Counted from the stretch's first letter, positions 9,321-19,029 are shown. The stretch: 64,000 nucleotides of DNA from Spodoptera frugiperda (GCF_023101765.2 NC_064233.1:5789501-5853500); one strand, 5' to 3'. Notes: generated from the letters alone by a model not told the origin. Made by a program: numbers and translations.

Positions 9321-9850
9321 TACACGTAATTATATTACACAAATTCGTGACAAAATACGATGCACCTCAATCCAATGATGTTCCGGTAATAGTCACTGAT
9401 GGCAATTGTGTCACTATTCGTCTGGAAGAAGCACCTAGGTACAAGGTACATTGTAAACTGTTTTTTTATCGCGACCGGTGCTTTATTCACTTTGTTAAAA
9501 TCAAAGTTCATTTTTAAATGCATACATAACTTGAATCATCTTTATTAATAAAGTGTGACATAATCTTGCTCCGCGGGTCTCATAAAACAAAGTCGCATTC
9601 TCCTGAGGCCTGGATACTGTTGTCCCTACCCCGTGCCGTGCACTATGTCCCGTTGTATTCTCGTACTTACACAAATCTTTTAAACATACGCAACGGATTA
9701 TTGTTGATGATTTGCACTCATAATAAATAAGTAGGTATAATATGAAGCCAACATTGGGAATATTCCCAATAGTTGCCGGGAATATTGGTATTTTACCACC
9801 GAATTTGGAAATAAAGTAGTGGGAATATTTCCATTGCACATCACTAGTCC
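9321..9850. other. Unassigned region with short open frames
   Basis: A plus-strand frame of ~60 codons near 9340-9510 (with NDVPVIVTDGN) and a minus-strand frame of 112 codons at 9501-9839 are open, but neither shows a recognised domain. The sequence near 9560-9690 resembles the Helitron-like repeat seen at 11520-11640. Confidence 0.35.
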
Positions 9851-11140
9851 CGACTGCTTAAATTTTACGATGACTTTCTTGTTTTAACTTTTCATTTTAA
9901 TAATATAAAGAGACGCAGTCGGGTTTTTTAGTTTTTTAAATTACTTTTTTTAAATTTTTTTTTGGTTTTACCCCTTTCCTGAAGATAGATCTGATATATC
10001 TAGGGTCACTCTCGCTTAATCTCATTCTTAATCTTATCGACGGACATACAATAGTTGGCTAGAGAGTGCACAAATACTTCAAATTTGCCGCGCCAAAAAT
10101 CCGCCAGCTTGATAAATTTTATTAGCTAGAGATAGAACGGTGTACTCTCACAGTGAGTACGAATCTGACGACACCTCTCGTCCTCATCCAAGCCGTTTAG
10201 GCTAGAAGTCATTGAAATATCGAATTTGGCGCCAAAAATCCGCCAGCTGGATTTTTGATAATGATGAAACAGTGTCACTCTCACAGTAAATACTGATCTA
10301 AATACCTCTCAAGTTAAAATCCATCAAGCCGTTTAGGCAGCTAGCGTACAATTATACTCATACATACATACATACGTTTCATACACTCGAATGATTTTCC
10401 CTAAATTTTCCTGCTTTTCTATTGATAATTTAAAATGAATTTTCCCTGCTATAAGCGTCACGGATTTCTGAGACTTTTCCAACGCATATAAAACTTTGTG
10501 AGGGCACATACGGTTCGTGCATTTCGGAGTTATGCGGTCCCGACTGGAACGAAGACTTTCTTGACTTAGGGTTTTTTTATATTATAGAATATTATAGGCA
10601 GTCGGGTTTTTTAGTTATATAAATTAAAGTATGTTTTTATATGTATTTAATAGTGTTTACACATTACTTATGATATATCTAAAGTCAATCTAACAAAATA
10701 CCGAATAAAAACGATTATAGAAATCCTAAGTCGTTCAGCTAGAGAGTGAGAAATATTCGATCTTTTGTCAAAAATATTCTGATTTTTTATTTTTTGTATC
10801 CAATCACTCTACAATAAATACGTAATCTACGATACGTCTCAAGTCAAAATCCATCAAGCCGTTTAGGCTAGAGAGTAAAATTCGAATTTGGCTCCACTAA
10901 ATCCGCCATTTTGACTTTTTTATTTTGCAATATCCAGTGTCACTCTCACAATAAATACGAATCTAACGACACCTTCAATTTTAAATCCATCACTGAGGCT
11001 GAGACGTGTTCAAACAATTATACATACATACATACATACATACATACATACATACATACATACTCTCGAAAAACATAACCCTCCTTCTGGCGCAGTCGGG
11101 TAAAAACATAACCCTCCTTCTGGCGCAGTCGGGTAAAAAT
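9850..11140. repeat. Complex repeat block with degenerate ~110-bp units
   Basis: Units containing gtcactctcacag, aatccatcaagccgtttagg and aatttggc..caaaatccgcca recur at about 10050, 10150, 10270, 10810 and 10920. The phrase gcagtcgggttttttagtt occurs at 9916 and 10600. A (cata)n microsatellite lies at about 11025-11062, followed by two tandem 35-bp copies containing aaccctccttctggcgcag. Confidence 0.55.
10385..10560 (+). repeat. REP-E copy
   Basis: A dispersed repeat recognised by ttttcctgcttttctattg, ccttccaacg.atgcaaaac and gagttat.gcgtc, ending near a tatattatag terminus. Other copies are at 12359 and 43983. Confidence 0.5.
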
Positions 11141-11470
11141 ACCAATGATCGATCCTGGTTTCGCATAACCGTACAAATACGATAGTTTCCTACTAGTTAA
11201 ATTCAATACTTTTATCGAAATGTCAAAAACGTTACTTTTCTATGAATTTTGTAGGAGATTGCCACTTATGACGTCAAATTTTTTGCGTCAAATAGCATAC
11301 TTACTTATCTAAAATTAGCTAGAAAAAATAAATGACCAATAAGATGAATGAAAGTACGATTGTTTACGGAGCCATATTTGGTCAAAATAATTTATTTTTG
11401 ACCTAGGAAACTACCAAATTGTGTGTGAAGTAATGTTTCTTTACTAAATTATGCAAACAATATACACGTA
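11140..11470. repeat. Segment duplicated from 8980-9320
   Basis: Second copy of the ~340-bp segment. The middle part differs by several small indels, so the duplication is not recent. Confidence 0.6.
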
Positions 11471-11741
11471 AACATTTCTTTTGAATCTATCTATCTATTA
11501 ATAAAACCGCATCAAAATCAAAGTTCTATCAATAACATGAATCACTACATAGTATAAAACAAAGTCGCTTTCTCTGTCCCTATGTCCCTTTGTATGCTTA
11601 CATCTTTAAAACTACGCAACGGATTTTGATGAGGTTTTTTTCATAGATACAGTGATTCAAGAGGAAGTTTTATGTGTATAATATTGCACCATGCATCCAT
11701 GAGAAGCTGGGACGGGTCGCTAGTTAAAAAATAAAATAAGT

Positions 11742-11814
11742 CGCCTCCGGGTGGGCTCGAACCACCAACCTTTCGGTTAACAGCCGAATTTAAGAGCCAT
11801 TGCGCCACGGAGGC
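11742..11814 (-). pseudogene. tRNA-Asn(GTT) pseudogene, D arm broken
   Basis: Anticodon, T arm and acceptor 5' half match the other Asn genes, but the 3' strand of the D stem and part of the D loop are replaced (ttaa in place of the usual gcgc), so the D arm cannot pair. The A box is altered too, which should weaken transcription. Confidence 0.8.
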
Positions 11815-11877
11815 CGATACTGGGACTCCAAAAATAATAATCTCAGACTCAAATCTGTTTAAAAACATAAACATGAC

Positions 11878-11985
11878 ATACATATTATCACGCTTATCTC
11901 ACATTGGAGTAGGCAGAGACAATATAACACCAAATATCACGATTATAGAGTAGGTACCTCTTTCGCTTTATCTACCACTGATTTT
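11878..11985. repeat. REP-J copy
   Basis: Diverged copy with ggcagagacaat and acctctttcgctttatc. Confidence 0.45.
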
Positions 11986-12112
11986 TTTTCAAAGTCAAAG
12001 TTAAATCATTTATTGCAAACTAAACCATAAATACTTAGGTACTTTAGAAACGTCAACAAATAAAGAAATAAATAATAGTCTGTCAGTCTGTCCGTCAGTG
12101 AAGCTAGGTGCT
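11986..12112 (-). repeat. REP-F copy, diverged
   Basis: It starts at the tcaaagtcaaag tail on the plus strand and runs to gtgaagctaggtgct. Confidence 0.55.
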
Positions 12113-12271
12113 ACTAGGTTATTTCAGTAATTGGAGTTTTACACCTTTCCTGACAACAGATCTATCTGATATTTGATACACACTTTTAATCTTGATGACC
12201 ATACATATTGTGTATTTTTCCACAACTAATTCAATTATCGATATCAAACGTAAAAGCTTGATTGATGGCAC

Positions 12272-12346
12272 AAAGCAGGAGTAGGAACAGGGTGGTTTTT
12301 AGTCAGTAATAGTCTGACACTGCCTCACCCAAGGTGGGAGAAGTTT
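12272..12346 (+). mobile_element. LINE-L short 3' fragment
   Basis: It runs from aagcaggagtaggaac through tttttagtcagtaatag to ggtgggagaag, without a clear poly(A). Confidence 0.55.
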
Positions 12347-12358
12347 GCATGGAGCTTA

Positions 12359-12551
12359 GAATAATGATGCAAACCCGACGAACTTTTCCCTGTTTTCCTG
12401 CTTTTCTATTGAATTTTTCCTTAATTTTCTTTGCTATAAACCTCACGGAGCCCGAGACCCTTCCAACGAATGCAAAACCGTGGAAATCGGTTCGTGCGTT
12501 CTGGAGTTATAGCGTCAGGAAGGAAAACTCGACTTATTTTTATATTATAGA
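12359..12551 (+). repeat. REP-E copy
   Basis: Complete relative to the 43983 copy, ending tatattatag. The 97-codon open frame across it is a chance frame in a repeat. Confidence 0.55.
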
Positions 12552-13071
12552 AGATTATTTGTTGTCAATGTGTTATGTATGTACATGTATATGTACTATC
12601 TATACGTGTTTCCCACATTACTTATGATAAAAAGTAATTAACAAGAAACCGATTAAAAACTATTTAGATAACCTAATACTCAGTTTTATCTCTTGAAAAT
12701 GTTCTGATAAATTATCTATTTATTTAATAATAAAATTAGGTATAAGTAATTAGATACGTATAGACGTATAAATAAAAATATACTAATATGTGTTGCGTAA
12801 AACTCGAAAACAGCTCGACTAATTCCGATGTTATTTGCATCACAGGTAAGTAGTACAATGTAGGAGAAGGGTAGCAATTTAGTTTTACACGAATTTACCT
12901 GAAACGGTACCGTATGTGATCCGTTTTTTTCAGTTCTGAAATTTCAATGAACTGATAATGTCTGACTTGAGAATTGAACCCACGACTAACCCAATTATTG
13001 TTATTGCAAAAATACTTTAAGTCAGTTAATAAAAAAAATAACCTACTTTGTATTTATTTACCAAAATAGGT
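12552..13071. other. Unassigned AT-rich spacer
   Basis: No exon, RNA gene or defined repeat found. Confidence 0.4.
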
Positions 13072-13144
13072 CGCCCCCGGGTGGGCTCGAACCACCAACC
13101 TTTCGGTTAATAGCCGAACGCGCTAGCCATTGCGCCACGGAGGC
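13072..13144 (-). tRNA. tRNA-Asn-like gene with ATT anticodon
   Basis: Differs from the intact Asn genes only in the anticodon loop, CTATTAA for CTGTTAA, so position 34 is A. All stems pair and a TTTT terminator follows. If expressed it would still read Asn codons (A34 may be edited to inosine), but A34 Asn tRNAs are uncommon in eukaryotes. Confidence 0.85.
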
Positions 13145-13257
13145 GTTGATATCAAGTATCAAATATACCGGCCAAGTGTGAGTTGTACTGTTAAACGGAG
13201 AGTTCTTCACATAAGTTAGATTTTACTAAGGTCACAATTGCGATGGCTAGTGGATGA

Positions 13258-13362
13258 ATTTAAGTGTAGGAGAGCCATACTTAGGCACGAATGAGCAAAT
13301 GCTGATACCACGGCCTCACATAAAACGGACGTGAAACAACGCTTGTGTTTTGTTGTGTGAGA
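13258..13362 (+). repeat. SINE-B 5' fragment
   Basis: It runs from gtaggagagccatacttagg to gttttgttgtgtgag; the 3' two-thirds are missing. Confidence 0.6.
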
Positions 13363-13425
13363 AAACAAAACAGACAATACTTGTAATGTCACAGTACATA
13401 TGTATTTTAGTAACAAAATTCATCG

Positions 13426-13444
13426 GCCTCCGTGGCGCAATGGC

Positions 13445-13481
<37 letters not shown>

Positions 13482-13498
13482 GAGCCCACCCGGGGGCG
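13426..13498 (+). tRNA. tRNA-Asn(GTT)
   Basis: A full cloverleaf identical to the 4209-4281 gene, with TTTTT downstream. It lies 280 bp from, and in inverted orientation to, the ATT variant. Confidence 0.95.
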
Positions 13499-14526
13499 AT
13501 TGGAAGTTATTTTTACTATTTTTTATTAACGACTTTCAAGCGTGAAAATTAATGTTGAGTGCTCAATACTCTTCATTGCATCAGATTATCAGCCCAACTC
13601 GAATCACAAAAAAGGAGGTTTAAGTTCTTTTCATTGTATGTTTGTTCATCACTCCGTCATGCGGATTTTCAAAATTGTCTTTTGTTCTAAACATTCTGAG
13701 GTCTCCCATTGACACAACATCAAAGGATCTGATTGATGGGATGCATATGACCTTCTAGGGAACTCGTCAAATAGAGGGAGCCATACAGTGATTTTGGTAT
13801 ATTCATCTAGAATTGAAGCATTTTCAGTCAAAAAGTAACCTATGATGACGTTAGGTGGAACTGATGTCGTGACTACAAATGGCCATGGAACTTCATATCA
13901 CATAGACATCACAATAAAGTTAATTTGACTGGATACAAACAAAGTAGTTGCTGAGTGGAGAATCGAACCGCTACACACTTTTTAGTTGCGATACTGAGTA
14001 TCTGAGTTTGAAATAAAATACTTTTGCACCAACCGTAAACCAACTTCAGTAAAGTAGTTATAAATACTTTAAGAAGTGGGTAACAAACAAGATGTTGTCA
14101 ACCTGCCTTCTCTTTTTTGTTTTCTTTTTGTCTTGTTGCTAATTGTACCCTAAATCTACAGTATACACCCTAAAATAGAGATTACCGTGGAAACAGGTTC
14201 ATGCGTCTGAATGCCAGAAAACTTGTAAGTAAGCTAATGCGACTACATTCGTCCTCATGCGTCATCACATGTGTTCTATAATTGTGCTAATTTCTATGGC
14301 TTCCTACTATAAATACATTCCATAATCCCCTACAGAATTGCGATGATATTCTCAAGTCTCATATGAAAAGAGGTTGTCTCACAAGGAGTTTGGTTATTCT
14401 GATGCGCCGGAATATACCGTTTGAATTTTACAAAAAATAGCAATTATAAAAATGATCCTGTCGTATGTTAAGTGGTTCGACCACTTAGGTACCATATAAT
14501 TATAAATAGGTAAATATTCTACTCAC
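13499..14526. other. Apparently single-copy intron DNA
   Basis: No match to the repeat families defined here. It lies in the intron between exons 3 and 4 of the V-ATPase D-like gene. A minus-strand 60-codon frame at 13649-13831 has no recognised features. Confidence 0.4.
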
Positions 14527-14638
14527 GCATTTAGGTATGCACTCCAACACCGTCGTGTTAATGTGTGGGACAAAATATCTTGCTCTAGCCAGGAGAATGA
14601 AGCCAAGCTGTATCTTCGTACCATATTCTTTAAGGTTA
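14527..14638 (-). CDS. V-ATPase D-like gene, coding exon 3
   Basis: A 112-nt exon lies between acceptor atttgtttcag and donor gtgagt. Its first base completes the codon left by exon 2, and it ends in phase 0, agreeing with exon 4. It reads NLKEYGTKIQLGFILLARAR and on to LECIPKC, matching the GDVMKEAAFSLAEAKF helix of subunit D. The other two frames are a stop at once or a run without family similarity. Confidence 0.8.
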
Positions 14639-14658
14639 CTGAAACAAATGTAATAATA

Positions 14659-14992
14659 CTAGCTTCTGACGGCAGCTTTGCCTGCGTTCCTGTAGGATAA
14701 AAAAGTATCCTACCACCTAAGTCAGCTCATACCATGTCTTTATAAGAACTGCGGACTGCCTAAAAGGTTACCGGGGCTCCGGCTCGAAAAGCAGAAGTAG
14801 GAACGGGGTGGTTTCTAGTCAGTAAGAGTCTGACACTCCCTCTTGTTTCACACAAGGATAGAGGATTGGATGATTTTGCCCCCTCAAAAAAAAAAACTCC
14901 TGTCTGTATACCAAATATAATCAAAATCCGTTCAGTAGTTTCAGCGTGATTGACGGACAAACAACCAAACAAACAAACTTTCATTAGTGTGA
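14659..14992 (-). mobile_element. HEL-2 Helitron-like element, split by LINE-L
   Basis: On the minus strand it starts TCACACTAATGAAAG and ends TGCCGTCAGAAGCTAG, between host A and T. The internal gtatcctaccacctaagt and aaaatccgttcagtagtttc are shared with 31748-31901. A LINE-L fragment interrupts it. Confidence 0.7.
14748..14896 (+). mobile_element. LINE-L 3' fragment nested in HEL-2
   Basis: It runs from ctgcggactgcctaaaagg to a poly(A) of ten. Flanking tgtctttata (14735) and tgtctgtata (14901) look like an imperfect target duplication. Confidence 0.7.
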
Positions 14993-15179
14993 TTACTTCA
15001 CCATCATCAGATTCTACATCAATCGGAAAACGAACAAAGATATGCCTCTTTCATCTTCATCATCATGCCACAAGCCATCTACTGCTGAACATAGGCCTCC
15101 CCCAATGACTTTCAAATCAACAGATCGATTAGAGGGATGCATAGGACCTTCTAGAACCACCATTATCAACAGCCACTGA

Positions 15180-15283
15180 CAGTCAGAAACAACAATTTGT
15201 GGATCACACAAAGAGTTGCTCCGTGCGGGAATCGAAGCTGTGCGCGGCAGCCAGTTTCCCAGCCACCGCACCAACCGTGCAGT
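15180..15283 (-). mobile_element. SINE-C fragment
   Basis: It contains the tRNA-like head and the tttgtggatcacacaaagag body, with a small deletion around the B box. Confidence 0.6.
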
Positions 15284-15303
15284 CTACAGTAAAGTATGTT
15301 AGT

Positions 15304-15773
15304 AAGTGTGGGAGAGCCAAGCTTCCGCACGAATGGGCCAGCTCAACCGGAGTGATACCACGGCCGAGCAGAAAACCGACGTGAAACAACGCTTACGTTA
15401 TGCTATCATCTTGTGAATAAGGCTAATCAAGCTAATAGAGACCCAATTCTACTCTCATCCATTTCTCTAATACTCAAATCCTTAATCCTCAAATCCCTAA
15501 TCCCCTCAAAGGCTGCCAATGCACTTGTAACTCCTCTGGTGTTACAAGAGCTTTGGTCACCTCTGCCTGTGGACAACCGTACATGGGAGGTTCCAATTGC
15601 TCACTGTCAAATGATCTGTCAGTTCGTTTACCAACTTATATCATAATAACCCCCAAAAAGCCCGGTAAAGTATTTGTAACGCCTCTGGTGTTTCAAGTGT
15701 CCATGGGCAGCGGCGATTGCTTACCATCAGGTGATACGTATGCTCGTTTACGGCGTGTTCCATAAAAAAAAAA
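15304..15773 (+). repeat. SINE-B copy with duplicated 3' region
   Basis: It begins gtgggagagccaagcttccg. The 3' module (cctctggtgtt ... ttgc..acc/ctgtcaa..tgat) appears twice, near 15535 and 15680, and it ends in poly(A) at 15773. Either two copies in tandem or an internal duplication. Confidence 0.6.
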
Positions 15774-15786
15774 ATATACCATAACA

Positions 15787-16245
15787 GATCATCATCATCA
15801 TCATCATCAGCCTATAGCAGTCCACTGCTGGACATAGGCCTCCCCAATTGTTCGCCACTTTGCTCTATCACTAGCGACTCGCATCAAGCACTGCCACACA
15901 CATCCCGCGCAGATCGTCAACCTGTGAGGGGCGTCCACTACGTTTACCGATAAGGCGGTCTCCACTCCAGGACTCGCTTACCCCAACGGTTGTGGGTTCT
16001 GCGGCTAATCATGGCCGGCCCACTGCAAATTCAGCCTTGCTGATCCGGTAGGGCTAGTCGATCACCTTGGTTCTCTGCCGAATCACTTCGTTTCGAATGC
16101 GATCCGGAGAGAATACCGAGCATAGCCCTTTCCATAGCCCGCTGAGCGACTTTGAGTTTGTGGACCAGTCTAGCCGTAAGTGTCCACGTTTCGGCACCGT
16201 ATGTCATTACAGGTAGGACGCACTGGTTAAAGACTTTCGTCTTTA
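15787..16245 (-). pseudogene. RTE-type LINE reverse transcriptase C-terminal relic
   Basis: On the minus strand it reads KVFNQCVLPVMTYGAETWTL, then KVAQRAMERAMLG, and near its end GEAYVQQW, followed by (gat)n. These are the usual motifs after the RT domain in RTE-type elements of insects. The frame is broken in the middle. Confidence 0.75.
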
Positions 16246-16291
16246 GGCACTAATAACAGAAATATGATTACTAATTTAAAGTACAGCTTAC

Positions 16292-16465
16292 TCAGAAATT
16301 TCGATTGCTATTCGTCTAAGCTCTTTGCTAGTAGCCATAGCGGCACACACTTCATGAGCTTCTTGCCAAGGTATGCAAGATGCAGCCTATTTCTCATTTG
16401 CTGCAGAGCCACCAGCGAAGGCATGACCGGGTACCTGACGGCACCCATGGTCGCTTCCTCGTCAT
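16292..16465 (-). CDS. V-ATPase D-like gene, coding exon 2, frameshifted
   Basis: Between acceptor tttttctgtacag and donor gtaagc. The first part reads DDEEATMGAVRYPVMPSL and ALQQMRNRLHLAYLGKK, as in the FPSR.A...MK.RL..A..G N-terminus of subunit D. After LMKC the frame is lost at a tgtgtg run; reading resumes two bases later as AMATSKELRRIAIEIS. The exon is 174 nt where 172 would keep phase with both neighbours, so there is a 2-nt excess. Confidence 0.75.
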
Positions 16466-16540
16466 CTGTACAGAAAAAATAAAATATTGTGAACTATTTT
16501 CTGATCTTCGATGATAGATCAGTGATTTATCAGGATCTTG

Positions 16541-16627
16541 GGCCTCAGTCTGCTATTACAATTGTGTCAGAATGGTCGATCACTGAGCAGTGCAAGAGGG
16601 ACGGAGCTATGTAGGTTGTATAGCTCA
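16541..16627 (+). mobile_element. CAGGGGCC palindromic MITE, half copy
   Basis: It carries one arm (ctcagtctgctattac, then ggtcgatcactgagcag) of the foldback seen whole at 42096-42252. Confidence 0.55.
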
Positions 16628-16878
16628 GACTCCGAAAATTTCTAGCGGTTCGCACAAGGAAGCGGGTGGGATATCCACCATGAAACGGTGTCGCCGCGCC
16701 CATTTTCTTGTGGTTCGATGATGGAAAGGACTAGGGGGAATCAAGTTGTGTAATTCCCCCGAGAAACAAACATAGGTACAGAGTACAAACGAACTCCTAA
16801 TTTTCACATTTATAATACTAATAAGATTTATCTTTTAAAAGGTGAGATTTTACGCAAATATGTATACAAGAAAATTAC
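16628..16878. other. Intron 1 of the V-ATPase D-like gene
   Basis: It includes a stretch with cgccgcgcccattttcttgtg and gggggaatcaagttgtg, probably an older repeat. No other coding signal. Confidence 0.35.
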
Positions 16879-16894
16879 CTTCGTCGTTAAACAT
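16879..16894 (-). CDS. V-ATPase D-like gene, start exon
   Basis: A 16-nt exon ATGTTTAACGACGAAG is followed by a gtaatttt donor. It gives MFNDE and one base that joins exon 2 to make Asp. The start was chosen because the phase fits exon 2 and the acidic MFNDEDDEEA leader runs directly into the family's N-terminal motif. The short exon makes this the least certain part. Confidence 0.5.
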
Positions 16895-17260
16895 CTTGGT
16901 GTTTTGTTGAAAAAATCAAATTCTTCTGTTTTTAAGTTATCATGAATTTTGTTCTGTTTCTGCTGTGTATCGATTTTATAACGTTCTCCGATTTACTATT
17001 TCATTTCTGATCATTTTTCTTACTGTTGCTTTATGATCTATGTTTATTTATTTTGTTATTTAACGGAATTATTTTTAATCATGGTGTCATTGGTTTTCTG
17101 GTAGTGACAGAATATCGAGTTGTCAAAAATTGTGTTATTATTTTCTTTATCGAATTTTTTGGTTTTTACTACTTCTATGTTAAACTCTTTTGTACAACGT
17201 TAAACTTACTTAGACCAAAGACCAAAGACGTTGGAAAAAAGGAAGTAGACATTAACTAAA
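16895..17260. other. 5' side of the V-ATPase D-like gene
   Basis: T-rich DNA that would hold its promoter and 5' UTR. No TATA box can be placed with confidence. The 77-codon plus-strand frame at 17026-17259 is low-complexity and hydrophobic, with no splice or family support. Confidence 0.35.
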
Positions 17261-17261
17261 A

Positions 17262-17770
17262 GTTACGGTTAGTAGACATTAACTTTTAGTTAATGTCTAC
17301 TACATTAACTAAAAGTTACGGTTTACTCACGTAAATTAATGGAGAAAATCTCTACTAGTTTCGAGTCACAGAGGGACTCTTCTCCGGAGCTGCGGACTAC
17401 CTAGCGGGTTTACCGGGGCTCCGGCTCGAAAAGCAGGAGAAGGAACGGGGTGGTTTTTAGTCAGTAAGAGTCTGTCACTTCCTCTCGCCTCGCCCAAGGT
17501 GGGAGAAGTAAATGGATGATTTTCCCCTTAAAAAAAAGGGGACTCTTCATCACAAACAGCGTACGCAGAGTCGCAGACGCAGTCTCAGTTGGTTGAGGCT
17601 GCCCGGCAGGAAACAGCATCAGTAGGCGTGAGGAAACAGCCTCAGCCTGAAACAACCTACTGATGCTGTTTCCTCAGCCTCAGAAGGCGTGAGGAAACAG
17701 CCTCCCACGCCTTGGGCATGAGAAAACCGTGATTTTTAATAAATTTAGTATGTCTCACGATAGTTATTAT
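17262..17770. mobile_element. MITE-G copy, split by LINE-L
   Basis: The left arm contains tttactcacgtaaattaatg and ctactagtttcgagtcac; the right end is aatttagtatgtctcacga. The core 17580-17715 has its own repeats: ggcgtgaggaaacagcctc occurs twice, and ggaaacagcatcagtagg faces cctactgatgctgtttcc. Confidence 0.6.
17383..17538 (+). mobile_element. LINE-L 3' fragment nested in MITE-G
   Basis: Flanked by the 10-bp duplication gggactcttc (17373-17382 and 17539-17548). It is 5'-truncated at tccggagctgcgg and ends in a short poly(A). Confidence 0.8.
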
Positions 17771-17847
17771 AAAAATAATGTAGTAGACTTGATAAAGAAT
17801 GACACCATACGTTGTCATAAAATAATAAGAATTAGTGTAAAATTAAT

Positions 17848-17864
17848 CGCCCCCGGGTGGGCTC

Positions 17865-17901
<37 letters not shown>

Positions 17902-17920
17902 GCCATTGCGCCACGGAGGC
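17848..17920 (-). tRNA. tRNA-Asn(GTT)
   Basis: Identical body to 4209-4281; TTTT lies downstream on the minus strand. Confidence 0.95.
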
Positions 17921-18280
17921 GATGTGATTATGAAGCAAAATTATCGTGTATGAGATCTGCTAGTTGAACAAACGTGGTGGTTAATGATCATTCCTTTCAT
18001 CCATTCTCCGTGTGAGAAGAGGCCTTTGATAAGTAGCAGGCACTTAACTATAGGCTGTTGTTGATGATGATAATGATGAGATTTGCACAACTGCAATAAG
18101 TTGTCAACAAAGACATATAACATTATTAGAAATGTGCTTAACAGTGACCGATTAACCTAAACAGCGCTGAATGACAGACCTTTTAAACTACGATCTCCAA
18201 CCGGCATGCCAAGTGTGGAGATTACGACAAACATATCTTACGTAGAGGAGATTTATAAGCCAGCAGTGGATTGTCTGAGC

Positions 18281-18425
18281 CAGAGCTGCAGACTACCTAG
18301 CGGGTTTATCGGGGCTCCGGCTCAAAAAGCAGGAGTAGGAACGTGGTAGTTTTTGACACTCCTTCTCGCCTCGCCCAAGGTAAGAGAAGTCATTGGATGA
18401 CTTTCCCTGCTCAAAAAAATAAATA
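18281..18425 (+). mobile_element. LINE-L 3' fragment
   Basis: It runs from gagctgcagactacctagcg to an aaaaaaataaataaaaaa tail, with the agtcagtaagag segment deleted. Confidence 0.65.
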
Positions 18426-18730
18426 AAAAAGCAGTGGACTGTCACAAGCTGTTGACGATGAAACATAATAATAACGCCATCTATCGGTAGAGACCTGAAA
18501 TTTTTATAAGTCTATACTCTTCTAAGATGACTTAACACCTAGCTATCTCTATCCTTTGACGCTCTGAATTTTAGCTTAAATTACTAATCACTTAGACCCT
18601 GGGAAATAAAGCCTGATCCAAACTGCGATACTTGAAAGTTGCGCCGCAATATATTACTATGTATTTTAACTACTTAATCCATTGGGATTAAGTAGCAGAT
18701 AATGTTTTATTTGGTTAGTCTTAAATAATA
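18426..18730. other. Unassigned spacer
   Basis: No exon, RNA gene or repeat family recognised. Confidence 0.4.
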
Positions 18731-18858
18731 CACTCACCCCCTATTACATGGGACTTATAACACAAATAGTGAAAAGTGGGTGTAAATTGTATAGCGACAT
18801 TACGTGCCGTAATGTGCACCTCTGACTACCCCTTCGGGGATAAAAGGCGTGACGTTGA
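18731..18858 (+). mobile_element. SINE-A 3' fragment
   Basis: It starts within the body (actcaccccctattacatgg) and runs to gataaaaggcgtgacg. Confidence 0.7.
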
Positions 18859-19029
18859 CAGTCTTAATACCGATTTCAAAAAAGGATGTGACCAGTTGGG
18901 CTTATATGTATACATGTTGGGCGCGATTATTGCGCGTTTGGGTGAACCGATTTTGATGCAGTTTTCAGCAAAGTATTTTTCAGAACTAGAAAAAGGTTTT
19001 ATAGATAATACCCAACTTAGAAAAAGGAG

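Larger units (their letters stand above)
3118..16894 (-). pseudogene. V-type H+-ATPase subunit D (Vha36)-like gene, six exons, frameshifted and partial
   Basis: Six exons on the minus strand join as 16879-16894, 16292-16465, 14527-14638, 5290-5361, 3637-3797 and 3118-3143. Every junction has AG acceptors and GTAAG/GTGAG-type donors, and codon phases match across all five introns. Joined, they give about 187 codons that align end to end with the N-terminal three-quarters of V-ATPase subunit D, the central-stalk rotor subunit linking the V1 catalytic head to the proton channel. Family landmarks include YPVMPSLVALQQMRNRL (the usual FPSR...MK.RL region), FILLARARYFVPHINTTVLE (usual FSLAEAKF...), TITVKT...VSGVKV, and GLNNGG...LVKLMILIVQYKITFV (usual GLARGGQ...VKLLVELASLQTSFV). 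Identity to the canonical subunit is low, so it resembles a fast-evolving paralogue such as the testis-biased Vha36 copies of flies. Exon 2 contains a 2-nt excess that shifts the frame: a recent pseudogene or a sequence error. The last ~60 residues are not visible and would lie left of the window. Introns are full of repeats and tRNA genes. Confidence 0.75.

Noticed and set aside
9501..9839. 112-codon minus-strand ORF
   Set aside because: Low-complexity composition, no splice or domain support; part matches a Helitron-like repeat.
11025..11140. CRISPR-like direct repeats
   Set aside because: A tetranucleotide microsatellite followed by two tandem 35-bp copies; no spacers, and the genome is eukaryotic.
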